From NCBI GenBank assembly GCA_022647765.1, contig JALCLH010000003.1, forward strand, positions 124,001-188,000: a stretch of DNA of 64,000 nucleotides, written 5' to 3'. The DNA is from Acidipropionibacterium sp. (GTDB lineage: Bacteria; Actinomycetota; Actinomycetes; Propionibacteriales; Propionibacteriaceae). A program made the translations under genes and the position numbers. Positions 1 to 11,436 of the stretch are shown here, one piece after another (positions within the stretch are counted from its first letter, which is position 1; every line of letters starts with the position of its first letter). The notes under the pieces were generated by a model. That model searched no databases, was not told the DNA's origin, and was given only the letters and a program-made list of their open reading frames with translations.

Positions 1-287
1 TGGCCTGCTCCCGGCTGGCCGGGGGCTACGACCTGCTGGTTGCCCTGGGCGTCGTCATCCAGGGTGGGACGCCGCACTTCGACTACGTCTGCAATGCCGC
101 CACCGACGGCATCACCCAGGTGGCGGTGAGCACCGGGACACCGATCGGCTTCGGCGTCCTCACCTGCGACACCGAGGCCCAGGCGCTGGCCCGCTGCGGC
201 ATCGAGGGCTCGCAGGAGGACAAGGGGTACGAGGCCGCTCAGGCCGCCGTCGCCACCGTTCTCGCGCTGCGCGCGGTCGGGCATTGA
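1..287 (+). CDS. ribH: 6,7-dimethyl-8-ribityllumazine synthase, 3' end
   Basis: The gene enters from the left edge and is read in the frame starting at base 3, ending at TGA 285-287. About 94 C-terminal residues remain. They contain the lumazine synthase signatures [26 protein letters not shown] and EDKGYEAA, which belong to the substrate-binding half of RibH. The enzyme condenses 5-amino-6-ribitylamino-uracil with dihydroxybutanone phosphate in riboflavin synthesis and normally assembles into a cytoplasmic icosahedral or pentameric shell. The N-terminal part and any rib operon lie outside the window. Confidence 0.95.
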   Translation, partial: ACSRLAGGYDLLVALGVVIQGGTPHFDYVCNAATDGITQVAVSTGTPIGFGVLTCDTEAQALARCGIEGSQEDKGYEAAQAAVATVLALRAVGH

Positions 288-357
288 GAAACGGATCGTC
301 GAATCGGGACTCTGAATTGGAGAATCGGACATTGGGGACCGGGCGGGGCGAGCCGGA

Positions 358-370
358 TAGAGTGGGGGCC
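358..370 (+). promoter_or_regulatory. TANNNT -10 element directly before purN (possible leaderless start)
   Basis: TAGAGT at 358-363 is followed by 7 nt and then GTG 371. No Shine-Dalgarno sequence precedes the GTG. The arrangement matches the leaderless pattern seen at several other genes here. No convincing -35 was found. Confidence 0.45.
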
Positions 371-1031
371 GTGGCCCTTCGCGTGGTGGTGCTCGTCTCC
401 GGTTCAGGGACCCTGCTGCAGGCTCTCATCGACGCCTGCGAGGCCGGCGATCTGCCCGTCGAGATCGTCGCCGTCGGCTCCGATCGGCCCGGCGTCCGCG
501 CCCTCGAAAGAGCTGCCGAGGCCGGCATCCCGGCCTTTGCCGAACCGCTGGCCAAGGGTGCCGATCGCGCCGACTGGGACTCCCGGCTGACCGCCGAGGT
601 GGCCGGCTTCCGGCCCGACCTGGTGGTCTGCGCCGGATTCATGAAGCTGCTCGGGACCGGCCTTCCTGGACCGTTTCGGCGGACGAGTCATCAACTCCCA
701 CCCCGCCCTGCTGCCCTCCTTCCCCGGCACCCACGGCCCCCGCGACGCGCTGGCCTACGGCGTCAAGATCACCGGCGCCACCGTCTTCATGGTCGACGCC
801 GGCATCGACACCGGGCACATCCTCGCCCAGCGGGCCGTCGAGGTGGCCGACGACGACACCGTCGAGACCCTGCACGAGAGGATCAAGGTGCAGGAGCGCC
901 GGATGCTCGTCCAGGTGGTCGCGGACCTCGCCGCGACGCTTCCCGCGCGAGTTCTTCCCGCCGACCCCGCCCAGGCTTTCCCCGCCGACCCCGCGCAAGC
1001 CTTTCCCGCCGACCCGCCCAATAGAACATGA
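371..1031 (+). CDS. purN: Phosphoribosylglycinamide formyltransferase (GAR transformylase), frameshifted
   Basis: PurN transfers a formyl group from 10-formyl-THF to GAR in de novo purine synthesis. The N-terminal half, from GTG 371, carries [15 protein letters not shown] and ends in VCAGFMKLL. The reading then jumps to another frame with [27 protein letters not shown] and HILAQ. The switch falls at the CCGGCC run around 655-668, and removing one C (about 661) restores the family sequence, so the span is one base too long. The C-terminus has an odd tail with the unit PADPAQAF tandemly repeated. The stop overlaps an ATG that is probably not the purH start. An upstream in-frame ATG at 284 would add a non-conserved leader, so GTG 371 is preferred. 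Confidence 0.85.
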
Positions 1032-1060
1032 CCCCATCACCCACCTCTGGAGGGACCCCA

Positions 1061-2611
1061 GTGACCGATCGTCAACCCATTCGCCGCGCCCTAGTCTCCG
1101 TCTACGACAAGACGGACCTGGACGCTCTGGCAGCAACCCTCTCCGCGGCGGGAGTCGCCGTGGTCTCCACCGGATCGACCGCCAAGGCCCTGGCCGCGGC
1201 CGGCCTGGAGGTCACCGAGGTGAGCACCCTGACCGGCTTCCCGGAGTGTCTGGACGGCCGCGTCAAGACCCTCCATCCGAAGGTCCACGCCGGCATCCTC
1301 GCTGACCGTCGACTCGAGTCCCATCGCACCCAGCTTGCCGAACTCGGCGTCGAGCCCTTCGATCTCGTGGTGTGCAATCTCTACCCGTTCAGCGAGACGG
1401 TGGCCTCCGGCGCCGGATTCGACGACTGCATCGAGAAGATCGACATCGGCGGGCCCTCGATGGTCCGCGCGGCGGCCAAGAACCACGCCAATGTGGCCGT
1501 CCTCACCTCACCGAGCCAGTACGCCGGGCTCAAGGAGGCGCTTGACGCCGGCGGCTACACCGAGGCCGAGCGCCGGGTGCTGGCCGCCAAGGCCTTCGCC
1601 CACACCGCCGCCTACGATGTCGCGGTGGCGAGCTGGTTCGGCGCCCAGGACGGCGTCTCGGTCGACGGCGTCCCCACCTTCGTCGGGACCACCGGAGAGC
1701 TCAAGGAGAAGCTGCGCTACGGCGAGAACTCCCACCAGAGCGCCGCGGTCTACCTCACTCCGCAGGGCCCCGGACTGGCCGGCGCCGAGCAGCTGCACGG
1801 CAAGGCGATGAGCTACAACAACTACGTCGACACCAACTCGGCCCGTCGGGCGGCCTTCGACTTCGACGAGCCCTGCGTGGCGATCATCAAGCACTCCAAC
1901 CCGTGCGGCATCGCGGTCGGCTCCGACATCGCGGAGGCCCATCGCAAGGCCCACGCCTGCGACTCGCTGAGCGCCTACGGCGGCGTCATCGCCACCAACC
2001 GCCCGGTCAGCGCCGAGATGGCCGAGCAGATCAGGCCGATCTTCACCGAGGTCGTGGTGGCCCCCGGCTACGAGGACGGCGCCCTGGAGATCCTGTCGCG
2101 CAAGAAGAACATCCGACTGCTGCTGGCCCAGGCTCCCGACCTGTCCGGTCACGAGCTGCGCGAGATCGACGGCGGACTGCTGATGATGGAGCGCGACCTC
2201 TTCCAGGCCCCCGGCGACGATCCGGCGAACTGGACTCTGGCCGCCGGCGAGGCGGTGTCGCAGGCCGATCTGGCCGACCTGCTCTTCGCCTGGAAGGCCT
2301 GCCGCTCGGTGAAGTCGAATGCCATCCTGCTGGCCCACGACGGCGCCTCGGTCGGCGTCGGGATGGGTCAGGTCAACCGCGTCGACTCCTGCAAGCTGGC
2401 GGTCGAGCGGGCCGGTGAGCGGGCGGCCGGATCGGTCGCCGCATCCGACGCCTTCTTCCCCTTCGGAGACGGGCCCCAGGTGCTCATCGACGGCAAGGTC
2501 AAGGCCATCGTGGAGCCCGGCGGATCGATCCGCGACCAGGAGACCATCGACGCCTGCCAGGCCGCCGGGGTGCCGCTGTACTTCACCGGGACCAGGCACT
2601 TCTTCCACTGA
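1061..2611 (+). CDS. purH: Bifunctional AICAR transformylase / IMP cyclohydrolase
   Basis: PurH carries out the last two steps of de novo IMP synthesis. It has an N-terminal IMP cyclohydrolase (MGS-like) domain with [27 protein letters not shown] and [17 protein letters not shown], and a C-terminal AICAR formyltransferase domain with [10 protein letters not shown] and IIKHSNPCG. The length of about 516 residues is normal. GTG 1061 is chosen because GGAGG at 1049-1053 lies 7 nt upstream and the protein then begins at the conserved [11 protein letters not shown]. The ATG at 1028 would add an 11-residue leader. It lies directly behind purN, so the two purine genes form a unit. Confidence 0.96.
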   Translation: MTDRQPIRRALVSVYDKTDLDALAATLSAAGVAVVSTGSTAKALAAAGLEVTEVSTLTGFPECLDGRVKTLHPKVHAGILADRRLESHRTQLAELGVEPFDLVVCNLYPFSETVASGAGFDDCIEKIDIGGPSMVRAAAKNHANVAVLTSPSQYAGLKEALDAGGYTEAERRVLAAKAFAHTAAYDVAVASWFGAQDGVSVDGVPTFVGTTGELKEKLRYGENSHQSAAVYLTPQGPGLAGAEQLHGKAMSYNNYVDTNSARRAAFDFDEPCVAIIKHSNPCGIAVGSDIAEAHRKAHACDSLSAYGGVIATNRPVSAEMAEQIRPIFTEVVVAPGYEDGALEILSRKKNIRLLLAQAPDLSGHELREIDGGLLMMERDLFQAPGDDPANWTLAAGEAVSQADLADLLFAWKACRSVKSNAILLAHDGASVGVGMGQVNRVDSCKLAVERAGERAAGSVAASDAFFPFGDGPQVLIDGKVKAIVEPGGSIRDQETIDACQAAGVPLYFTGTRHFFH

Positions 2612-2665
2612 TCTTCTACTGATCGACGTTCGTCTGCTGCGATGCTGGCGCGTGAGTGATCCGGG

Positions 2666-3739
2666 ATGTTGATCCCCGAGGACGCCACAACGGTGGCGCT
2701 GGGCCGCCAGGCTCTTGGCCTGGCGGCCCAGCGCGCTCGAGACGCGGGCCGGCGCACCGTGCTGGTGCCGCAGTACTGCTGCCAGACGATGGTGACGCCG
2801 TGGCAGCTGGAGGGGCTGGCGGTGCGCCGGGTCGACGTGGGCCCGGATCTGCTGATGGACGCCGGCGCTCTTTCCGATCTGCTGTCGCTGTGCCGGGAGG
2901 CCGGCGAGCGGCCGGTCATCCTGCACTGCGAGACCTTCGGGGTGCGCGCCGGGGCCGCGCTGGAGGGCGTCCTGGCCGATGCGGAGCGGGCCGGGGCGGT
3001 GGTGCTGGTCGACCGGACGCATTCGTTCCTCGGGCCGCGGGTGGGAACTGTCGCCGGTGCCGCTGGCCGGGTGGAGATGGTGAGCACTCGCAAACTGCTG
3101 CCACTCGGCGAACTCGCCTGGATCACCGGCGGGTTCCGGGATGTGGCTGGGCGGACGCCGGCCGACGAGGCTGAACGGGCACCGGCCGGCCTGGCCGAAC
3201 GGACACCGGCCGACGACGAGCTCACCGCCGCCCGGATGCGCTTCCTGGACCGGCCCGGTGTCGACACCTTCGAGACCGCCGAGGACCTGGCCGACGACTG
3301 CTGGACGCCGGTCCCGCCCCATCCCCAGACGCTCGCGCAACACCGGGAGTTCGACTCTGAGCTCCTGGCTGAGAACATCATGGCGACCCGGAAGGCTGTG
3401 CTGGAGAGTCTGGCTGGGCTGACTGGTGCGGCTGGCTTGGAAGGTGCAGCAGAGCTGGAAGGTGCGGCGGGGTCCGGGGGCGCGAACGGCGTTGAAGTGG
3501 TGAATCCCGGTGCCGTCTGCCCCTTGGTGCTCCGGTTGCCGCGGGCCGAGGAGGTCGCCGTCGCCCTGCACCGGCAGGGCCTGGACGGGCCGATCCACTG
3601 GGACCGGCCCGAGAACCTTCCCGGCGTCGCGTGGCCGGAGGGCCTGCTGTGCCTGCCCGCCGTGCTGAGCCCGGACGAGGTGGGGGACTGTCGTCGAGGT
3701 GCTGGCGTGGTCTGTTGGGTGATAAGGGTCGCACCGTAG
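2666..3739 (+). CDS. PLP-dependent aminotransferase-fold protein (DegT-like), function unknown
   Basis: The protein has the layout of a type I PLP enzyme: VLVPQYCCQTMV, then VDRTHSFLG with a likely cofactor-binding Asp, then STRKLLPLGELAWITGG, where the Lys is the likely Schiff base. The resemblance is to DegT/DnrJ/EryC1-type sugar aminotransferases, but no sugar biosynthesis genes are near, so the substrate is unknown. Two low-complexity stretches stand out: PADEAERAPAGLAERTPADDE and a Gly/Ala/Glu-rich linker near residues 250-275. The C-terminus is odd. Dropping one G from the GGGGG run at 3682-3686 gives a natural helix, TVVEVLAWSVG, ending at 3722, so the annotated tail may come from a frameshift. 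The start is fixed by an in-frame stop just upstream (2657-2659). Confidence 0.55.
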   Translation: MLIPEDATTVALGRQALGLAAQRARDAGRRTVLVPQYCCQTMVTPWQLEGLAVRRVDVGPDLLMDAGALSDLLSLCREAGERPVILHCETFGVRAGAALEGVLADAERAGAVVLVDRTHSFLGPRVGTVAGAAGRVEMVSTRKLLPLGELAWITGGFRDVAGRTPADEAERAPAGLAERTPADDELTAARMRFLDRPGVDTFETAEDLADDCWTPVPPHPQTLAQHREFDSELLAENIMATRKAVLESLAGLTGAAGLEGAAELEGAAGSGGANGVEVVNPGAVCPLVLRLPRAEEVAVALHRQGLDGPIHWDRPENLPGVAWPEGLLCLPAVLSPDEVGDCRRGAGVVCWVIRVAP

Positions 3740-3764
3740 CGTTGACATCCAGCGCACTGATTCG

Positions 3765-3816
3765 GGAAGTCTGACGGATTGTCGTTTGAACTCAAACAAG
3801 AATCCGGCAGACTTCC
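3765..3816. repeat. 50-bp imperfect palindrome, copy 1 (HNH-unit palindrome)
   Basis: Arms at 3766-3789 and 3792-3815 are reverse complements apart from about three mismatches, with a two-base centre. The same element recurs as a perfect palindrome at 33490-33541 and in diverged form at 62371-62422. It lies between the PLP-fold gene and the first DUF222-HNH gene, and the 183-nt block from here to the HNH start codon is the same length in copies 1 and 2. Confidence 0.85.
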
Positions 3817-3912
3817 AATGCTCCTAACATCCGAACAGTTACGACTGTCAGTGGCCTCGGATAGAGTCACACGAGCACCCACGATTCGCCGGAAAATAAT
3901 CGTGCTCGACCC

Positions 3913-3947
3913 TTGCACAAGGTGCTCACGTCGGGTAGTCTTTTCTC
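3913..3947 (+). promoter_or_regulatory. Promoter of DUF222-HNH copy 1, probably leaderless
   Basis: A -35 TTGCAC (3913-3918), a 17-nt spacer, a -10 TAGTCT (3936-3941) and 6 nt lead straight to ATG 3948. Copy 2 has TTGCAT, a 17-nt spacer, TAGTCT and 6 nt. Transcription would begin at or next to the ATG, and no Shine-Dalgarno sequence is present. Confidence 0.75.
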
Positions 3948-5447
3948 ATGGACGCCGTATCGGGATTCAGGACACGACTCCAGGCCATCAGAGAACATCT
4001 CGACGGCCTGGATTACACGGTCCTGCCCCGGATGTCGGATGCGGAAATAGTCGCCATGATGACCGAGATGCGCAGCCTGGCCGATCGCATGGTCACCGGC
4101 GCCGCTGTGGTCACAGATGCGGCCTACAGGGCGAATGCGACTGATCACACCGCCGGGACGCCCCTCGGTGATTTCTTGGCCGCCGCTGAGGGGCGGACGC
4201 CGAGTCAGGGAATCGGGGTGGTGAAGCGGGCCTCCAAGCTCGCCCAGAATCCAAAGGTCAAAGATGCGGCGCTCTCCGGGGACGTGAGCCCCGACCATGC
4301 GACGGCCATTGGTGAGGAGTTGGGCAAACTGCCCCATGGACAGTTGAGCGACGAGCAGGTCGATCAGGCCGCCGGACTGTTCCTCGACCGGGCCGCCACC
4401 ACACCTCCCGGACAGCTCAAACGCGCCACCAAGAAGATTCTCGAAGAAGTCGCCCCGGAAGCGGCACCCTCACCCGGCGATGAGGCCGCCCGGATCGCCG
4501 CGCAACGAAGCCGCGCCGTCAAAGACCGGCGACTGGTATGGGGTTCTGACGGGGAGGGCTCCACCTGGTTCTCCGGGCAGTTGCCCGACCTGGAAGCCCA
4601 ACAGCTGATCGGCACCCTCCAAGCCTTCGGTGAGAAGGGACGCCGCGCCGAACGGGATGAGGCGAAAGCGTTGAGAGACAAGCGGGCCGAGGGGCACATC
4701 ACGGACTCCCAGTACCTGTCCGCCCGCCTCGAGTTGGAGTCGCGTGAGGCCCGGTCGACGGCGCAGAGGATGGCCGACGCCCTGGTCGACATGGTCGGGC
4801 TACTTGGCAGCCTGGACAAGGTTCCCGCCGCTGGTGGCCAGACACCGAGACTCGTCGTCACGTTGAACTACCAGGACCTCCACGACGCGCTCGAGGGGAA
4901 GATCGCTGCTGGTGTCGTCCACGGCGCCACTGGGGAGATTCCGGTGGATGCGGGATCCCTGCGGCGGATGTGCTGCGAGGTCGGGATCCTCCCGGTGGTG
5001 CTGGGCGGGGAATCTCAGGTGATGGATATGGGTCAGGAGCGCCGCCTGGTGACCGGTGCGATTCGCAGGGCCCTGGAAGTCAGAGACAAGAATTGCATCC
5101 ACCCGGGGTGCACGGTTCCGGCGGATTTATGCCAAGCACATCACATCATTCCCTGGTGGGATGAGGGCCCGACTTCTCTGGAGAATCTTGTCTTGGTGTG
5201 CCGCCATCACCATGCCTTGGTGGAACCCGACAGATATCACTCGAGAGATCAGTGGCGGATCGTCGTCGACCCCGACACGAGAATACCCAGGATGCTGCCA
5301 CCGGAACGGTTGAAGAAACACCTGCCACAATCCCCGGGTGAGTCGACCACGGACAGAACGGGGTCCGCGACCATGGGGAAGGAATCTGCCCGAACCGAAA
5401 CCCCAGGTTCCGGGGAGAACTCCGCCCAGACTGCCCTGGTGGCGTGA
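3948..5447 (+). CDS. DUF222 / HNH endonuclease-domain protein (REP13E12-like), copy 1
   Basis: This 499-residue protein has a long helical DUF222 (13E12-type) domain over roughly residues 1-330. A C-terminal HNH nuclease domain follows, with paired Cys (CIHPGC), [11 protein letters not shown], an Asn and [10 protein letters not shown]. The HNH residues look intact, so a metal-dependent DNA nuclease activity is plausible. The biological role of the family is unknown. It is the first of three paralogues here (also at 31823-33358 and 62472-64000, both minus strand), with high protein similarity. In Mycobacterium the related REP13E12 family is multi-copy and one member serves as a phage attachment site. 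The tail is polar, and its last 24 nt are duplicated in tandem across the stop codon. Confidence 0.9.
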   Translation: MDAVSGFRTRLQAIREHLDGLDYTVLPRMSDAEIVAMMTEMRSLADRMVTGAAVVTDAAYRANATDHTAGTPLGDFLAAAEGRTPSQGIGVVKRASKLAQNPKVKDAALSGDVSPDHATAIGEELGKLPHGQLSDEQVDQAAGLFLDRAATTPPGQLKRATKKILEEVAPEAAPSPGDEAARIAAQRSRAVKDRRLVWGSDGEGSTWFSGQLPDLEAQQLIGTLQAFGEKGRRAERDEAKALRDKRAEGHITDSQYLSARLELESREARSTAQRMADALVDMVGLLGSLDKVPAAGGQTPRLVVTLNYQDLHDALEGKIAAGVVHGATGEIPVDAGSLRRMCCEVGILPVVLGGESQVMDMGQERRLVTGAIRRALEVRDKNCIHPGCTVPADLCQAHHIIPWWDEGPTSLENLVLVCRHHHALVEPDRYHSRDQWRIVVDPDTRIPRMLPPERLKKHLPQSPGESTTDRTGSATMGKESARTETPGSGENSAQTALVA

Positions 5448-5475
5448 TCACCAGACTGCCCTGGTGGCGTGATCA
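5427..5475 (+). repeat. Tandem duplication of the HNH copy 1 3' end
   Basis: A 24-nt stretch including the last codons and stop (5427-5450) is repeated exactly at 5452-5475. More degenerate copies of the CCTGGTGGCGTGATCA core appear to continue to about 5570. The rest of the gap to folD (5476-5641) shows nothing else recognisable apart from the folD ribosome binding site. Confidence 0.85.
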
Positions 5476-5641
5476 ATTGCGTGAGAGAGGTCTGCTCAGG
5501 CGGCCTTGGTGGCCTGACCAGCTGCTGGGGCGGATTCTTCCCAAGCTGCACGGTGGCGCGAATCGGTGGCCGGGGGTAAGTCCCGGCATGGCAGGATGGT
5601 TCCGGCGTCGGACCGGCGCCGGATTCTATCCGAGGAGAGCG

Positions 5642-6514
5642 ATGACAGCGCAGAGACTCGATGGCAAGGCGACCGCCGCCCAGATCAAGGCCGAGCTGGC
5701 CGACAGGGTCGCAGCGCTGCGGGCCAAGGGTGTGGTGCCCGGTCTGGGCACCGTGCTGGTCGGCGACGACCCGGCGTCCCACCAGTATGTGCGCGGCAAG
5801 CACCGCGACTGCGCCCAGGTGGGGATCGAGTCGATCCGCGTCGACCTTCCCGCCGACGTCAGCGCCGAGACCCTCGAGGCCGAGATCCGCGGGCTCAACG
5901 AGAACCCCGCCTGCACCGGCTACATCGTCCAGCTGCCGCTGCCCCGCCACATCGACCAGAACTGGGCCCTGGGTCTCATCGACCCGCTCAAGGACGCCGA
6001 CGGGCTGGCCCCGGTCTCACTGGGCTACCTGGTGCTCAACAAGCCCGCCCCGCTGCCCTGCACACCGCGCGGGATCGTCGAACTGCTCACCCGCCACGGC
6101 GTCGAACTTCCCGGCAAGGAGGTCTGCGTGGTGGGCCGTGGGACGACGGTCGGCCGGCCGCTCGGACTGCTGCTCACCCGGCGGACCGAGAACTGCACCG
6201 TCACCCTGTGTCACACCGGCACCCGCGACCTCGCCGCGCACACCCGCAGTGCCGACATCGTGGTCGGCGCCGCCGGATCCCCGGGGCTCATCGACGCCTC
6301 GATGATCAGGAAGGGGGCGGTGCTCATCGACGTCGGCGTCTCCCGCTCGCCCGAGGGCAAGATCCTCGGCGATTTCGCCCCCGACGTCTGGGAGAAGGCC
6401 GCCTGGGTGTCGCCGAACCCGGGCGGCGTCGGCCCGATGACCCGCGCCATGCTGCTCTCCAATGTCGTCGACCGGGCCGAGCAGATCGCCGCCGAGGGGC
6501 CTGCCGCCTCGTGA
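5642..6514 (+). CDS. folD: Methylene-THF dehydrogenase / methenyl-THF cyclohydrolase
   Basis: FolD interconverts 5,10-methylene-THF and 10-formyl-THF, the formyl donor used by PurN and PurH encoded upstream. Visible signatures: [15 protein letters not shown] with the catalytic Lys, [34 protein letters not shown] (NADP site), [11 protein letters not shown]. The length of 290 residues is typical. ATG 5642 follows GAGGAGAG at a good distance. A longer in-frame start at 5444 would add a non-conserved leader made of HNH repeat remnants and is rejected. Confidence 0.97.
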   Translation: MTAQRLDGKATAAQIKAELADRVAALRAKGVVPGLGTVLVGDDPASHQYVRGKHRDCAQVGIESIRVDLPADVSAETLEAEIRGLNENPACTGYIVQLPLPRHIDQNWALGLIDPLKDADGLAPVSLGYLVLNKPAPLPCTPRGIVELLTRHGVELPGKEVCVVGRGTTVGRPLGLLLTRRTENCTVTLCHTGTRDLAAHTRSADIVVGAAGSPGLIDASMIRKGAVLIDVGVSRSPEGKILGDFAPDVWEKAAWVSPNPGGVGPMTRAMLLSNVVDRAEQIAAEGPAAS

Positions 6515-6822
6515 CCACCCGCCCAGCAAGAACAGCCGCCCCCAGGCCCAGATTCCAGACGGGCTCGCCCTGGGCCCTGCTGGCCGCCCTGGCAGGCGTG
6601 CTGGCGTCGGCCGCGGTGATCGGCACCGGGCACTGGCGCAAGGGAACGATGGTCTTCGCAGCCTCGGTGCTGCTGGCCGGGCTGATGAGGCTGTTGCTGC
6701 CCGAGCGGCTGGCCGGCCAGCTGGCGGTCCGGGCGAAATGGGTCGACTGCCTGATCCTGCTGGGTGCGGGAGCCGCTCTGGTCGTCCTGGTGATGGTGGT
6801 GCCGCACTCCCAGCCCGCCTGA
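6511..6822 (+). CDS. DUF3017 small membrane protein
   Basis: This 103-residue protein starts at GTG 6511, overlapping the folD stop by 4 nt, so the two are translationally coupled. It has a short basic N-terminus and about three hydrophobic segments (roughly residues 20-40, 44-62, 76-96). Small DUF3017 proteins commonly follow folD in actinobacteria. Their function is unknown. Confidence 0.8.
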   Translation: MTTRPARTAAPRPRFQTGSPWALLAALAGVLASAAVIGTGHWRKGTMVFAASVLLAGLMRLLLPERLAGQLAVRAKWVDCLILLGAGAALVVLVMVVPHSQPA

Positions 6823-6864
6823 TCGGCAGGTCCGCCCCGAGACGCGACTCGCCCTGAGACGCGA

Positions 6865-6896
6865 CTCGGGGAGCCGTCCGAAGACGACTCCCCGAG
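6865..6896. terminator. Bidirectional stem-loop between convergent genes
   Basis: A 14-bp stem with one mismatch (6865-6878 with 6883-6896) closes a CGAA loop. It sits between the ends of the DUF3017 gene (+) and mdh (-). There is no U-tract, as is usual for high-GC actinobacterial terminators. Confidence 0.75.
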
Positions 6897-6941
6897 AGGA
6901 TTGCTCTGGCCAAACTCGCTGACCGGCCAGAACCGAGGGAC

Positions 6942-7925
6942 TCAGATCAGGCCGAGCTCCGTGACGGCCTTGCGCTCGTCCTCGAGCTCCGCGACCGAGG
7001 CGTCGATCTTGGCGCGCGAGAAGGCGTCGATGTCCAGGCCCTTGACGATCTCGACCTTGCCGTCGGTGATGGTGACCGGGAAGGAGGAGATGACTCCCTC
7101 GGGCACCCCGTAGGAGCCGTCGGAGGGGATGGCCATCGAGACCCAGTCGCCCTTGGGGGTGCTGCCCAGCCAGTCGTGCATGCACTCGACGGTGGCGTTG
7201 GCGGCCGAGGCCGCCGAGGAGGAGCCACGGGCGGCGATGATCGCGGCGCCGCGCTTGGCGACGGTCGGGATGAACTCGCTCTCGACCCAGGCCTCGTCCA
7301 CCAGATCGGCAGCGCTCTTGCCGGCGACCTCGGCGTGGAACACGTCGGGGTACTGGGTGGAGGAGTGGTTGCCCCAGATGGTCATGTGCTTGACGTCGGC
7401 CACGCTGGCGCCGACCTTGCGGGCCAGCTGCGTCTTGGCGCGGTTGTGGTCCAGGCGGGTGAGGGCCGCGAAGTGGTCGTTCGGGATGTCGGTGGCGTTG
7501 GTGGCCGCGATCAGCGCGTTGGTGTTGGCCGGGTTGCCGGTCACCAGGACCTTGACGTCGTCGGCGGCGACGTCGTTGAGGGCCTTGCCCTGAGCGGTGA
7601 AGATCGCGCCGTTCTTGCTCAGCAGGTCCGAGCGCTCCATGCCGGCCTTGCGGGGCATCGCGCCGACCAGGAAGGCGGCGTTGACGCCGTCGAAGACCTT
7701 CTTCGGGTCGTCGCCGATCTCGATGTTGACCAGGTTCGGGAAGGCTCCGTCGTCAAGCTCCATGACGACGCCCTCCAGAGCCTTGAGCGCCGGGGTGATC
7801 TCGAGCAGGCGCAGCTCGATCGGGGTGGAGCCCAGCAGCGAGCCGCTGGCGATGCGGAACAGCAGGCTGTAACAAATCTGTCCGGCAGCGCCGGTGACGG
7901 CGATCTTGACGGGAGCAGTGCTCAT
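6942..7925 (-). CDS. mdh: Malate dehydrogenase
   Basis: NAD-dependent malate dehydrogenase of the TCA cycle; in propionic acid bacteria it also serves the methylmalonyl-CoA/Wood-Werkman cycle. Visible: Rossmann motif [60 protein letters not shown] with the catalytic His. The product is about 327 residues. The ATG at 7925 is chosen because GGAGAA lies just upstream and the protein then begins [12 protein letters not shown]. The ATG at 7973 would add 16 non-conserved residues. Confidence 0.96.
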   Translation of the reverse strand: MSTAPVKIAVTGAAGQICYSLLFRIASGSLLGSTPIELRLLEITPALKALEGVVMELDDGAFPNLVNIEIGDDPKKVFDGVNAAFLVGAMPRKAGMERSDLLSKNGAIFTAQGKALNDVAADDVKVLVTGNPANTNALIAATNATDIPNDHFAALTRLDHNRAKTQLARKVGASVADVKHMTIWGNHSSTQYPDVFHAEVAGKSAADLVDEAWVESEFIPTVAKRGAAIIAARGSSSAASAANATVECMHDWLGSTPKGDWVSMAIPSDGSYGVPEGVISSFPVTITDGKVEIVKGLDIDAFSRAKIDASVAELEDERKAVTELGLI

Positions 7926-8052
7926 GGATGTTCTCCTCAGAAGTCCTCTATGACACGCGATTGTGGGACTCACTCTAGTGGGGCGCCGAGTGGGGCGATC
8001 AGGGGCCCCTGGTGTCTTGACAGGCCGCGAGCTCCCGGAAGATCGCCGCGAA

Positions 8053-8955
8053 CTACCGGAAGATCACAGTGCGCCGCCCGTCCAGGAAGGCGCGGTGCTC
8101 GCAGTGCAGCCGGACCGCCTCGGCCAGGGTGGTCGACTCGGTGTCCTGGCCGATCGCGGTGAGCTGTGCCACCGTCTGGGAGTGGTCGACCCGCTGGACG
8201 TTCTGCTCGATGATCGGCCCCTCGTCCAGATCGCTGGTGACGAAGTGGGCGGTGGCCCCGATCAGCTTGACCCCGCGCTCATGGGCCTGCCGGTACGGGT
8301 TGGCCCCCTTGAACCCGGGCAGGAAGGAGTGGTGGATGTTGATGCAGCGCCCCGACAGCTCCTCGCACAGGTGCGGGGAGAGGATCTGCATGTAGCGGGC
8401 CAGCACCACCAGCTCGACGTCCCTCTCCTCGACCTTGTCGAGCACCGCCTGCTCGAACTCCTCCTTGCTCTTGGAGGAGCCCTTGACGATCGGGCGGTGC
8501 TCGAACTCGACGCCGTAGAAGGCGGCCAGATCGGCCAGGTCGGGATGGTTGGCCATCACCGCGACGATGTCGACGGGCAGTCGTCCGGCGTCCCGGTTGA
8601 ACAGCATGTGGGCCAGGCAGTGCGGCGCCTTGGAGGCCAGCACCAGGGTGCGCAGCGGGCGTCCCAGATGATCGACGCTGACCGACGCCTGGAAGGCCGG
8701 TGCGATTCCGCGCAGGGCCGCGGTGAGATCGGCGGCCGAGGTCATGTCGCGGACCTGCAGGCGCATGAAGAACCGGCCGGTGTCGGTGCTGGAGAACTGC
8801 TGAAGCTCGGTGAGGTTGCCGCCGGCGCTCACACAGGCGCCGGTGACGGCGTGCACGATGCCGGCTCGATCGGGACACTGCCAGGTGACCACGAGCTCGT
8901 CATCTCCATCATGGCCGGAAGAGAGCGGTGTGCCGGGGGAAGGGGGGTATGCCAC
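8053..8955 (-). CDS. purU: Formyltetrahydrofolate deformylase
   Basis: PurU hydrolyses 10-formyl-THF to formate and THF, balancing the one-carbon pool also used by PurN, PurH and FolD. An N-terminal ACT domain ([15 protein letters not shown]) is followed by a formyltransferase-fold domain with [27 protein letters not shown] and [20 protein letters not shown] 8955 is chosen because TACTGT (8968-8963 on this strand) lies 7 nt upstream, the leaderless pattern. GTG 8964 is also in frame but overlaps that hexamer and would add only three residues. Between this gene and mdh (7926-8052) a short repeated GAACTACCGGAAGATC-type sequence covers the purU 3' end. Confidence 0.92.
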   Translation of the reverse strand: MAYPPSPGTPLSSGHDGDDELVVTWQCPDRAGIVHAVTGACVSAGGNLTELQQFSSTDTGRFFMRLQVRDMTSAADLTAALRGIAPAFQASVSVDHLGRPLRTLVLASKAPHCLAHMLFNRDAGRLPVDIVAVMANHPDLADLAAFYGVEFEHRPIVKGSSKSKEEFEQAVLDKVEERDVELVVLARYMQILSPHLCEELSGRCINIHHSFLPGFKGANPYRQAHERGVKLIGATAHFVTSDLDEGPIIEQNVQRVDHSQTVAQLTAIGQDTESTTLAEAVRLHCEHRAFLDGRRTVIFR

Positions 8956-9088
8956 GGCCCACACAGTAGTGCCTGAGACATAGTGCCTGAATCAGTGCCC
9001 GAGCCGCACCCGAGTGCCCGCGAAGCCGCCTCGGGGCGCCGGTCACGATAGCCTGGAGGCCGACTCACCGAGCAAGGAGCACATCTTC

Positions 9089-11330
<2,242 letters not shown>

Positions 11331-11376
11331 GCCCGATCCCGACTGCGAGCCCGATCCCGACTGCGAGCCCGATCCC
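11331..11376 (+). repeat. 18-nt tandem repeat just after icd
   Basis: GCCCGATCCCGACTGCGA occurs twice head to tail, followed by a partial third copy. It begins immediately after the icd stop codon. Similar short expansions occur at the end of purN and inside several linkers. Confidence 0.85.
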
Positions 11377-11436
11377 GTACCGAGAGCGCGGTCCGGGCGG
11401 GGCCGGGGACCCCCGGGTGCCTCTAGTCTTGGAATC

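Noticed and set aside
1508..3799. Very long minus-strand open frame opposite purH and the PLP-fold gene
   Set aside because: High GC leaves antisense frames open. The translation has no domain signature and is rich in Arg, Gly and His, while the plus strand encodes clear families.
3948..5447. DUF222-HNH gene as an intein or group I intron homing nuclease
   Set aside because: It is a free-standing gene with its own promoter, no host gene is interrupted, and no splice motifs are present.
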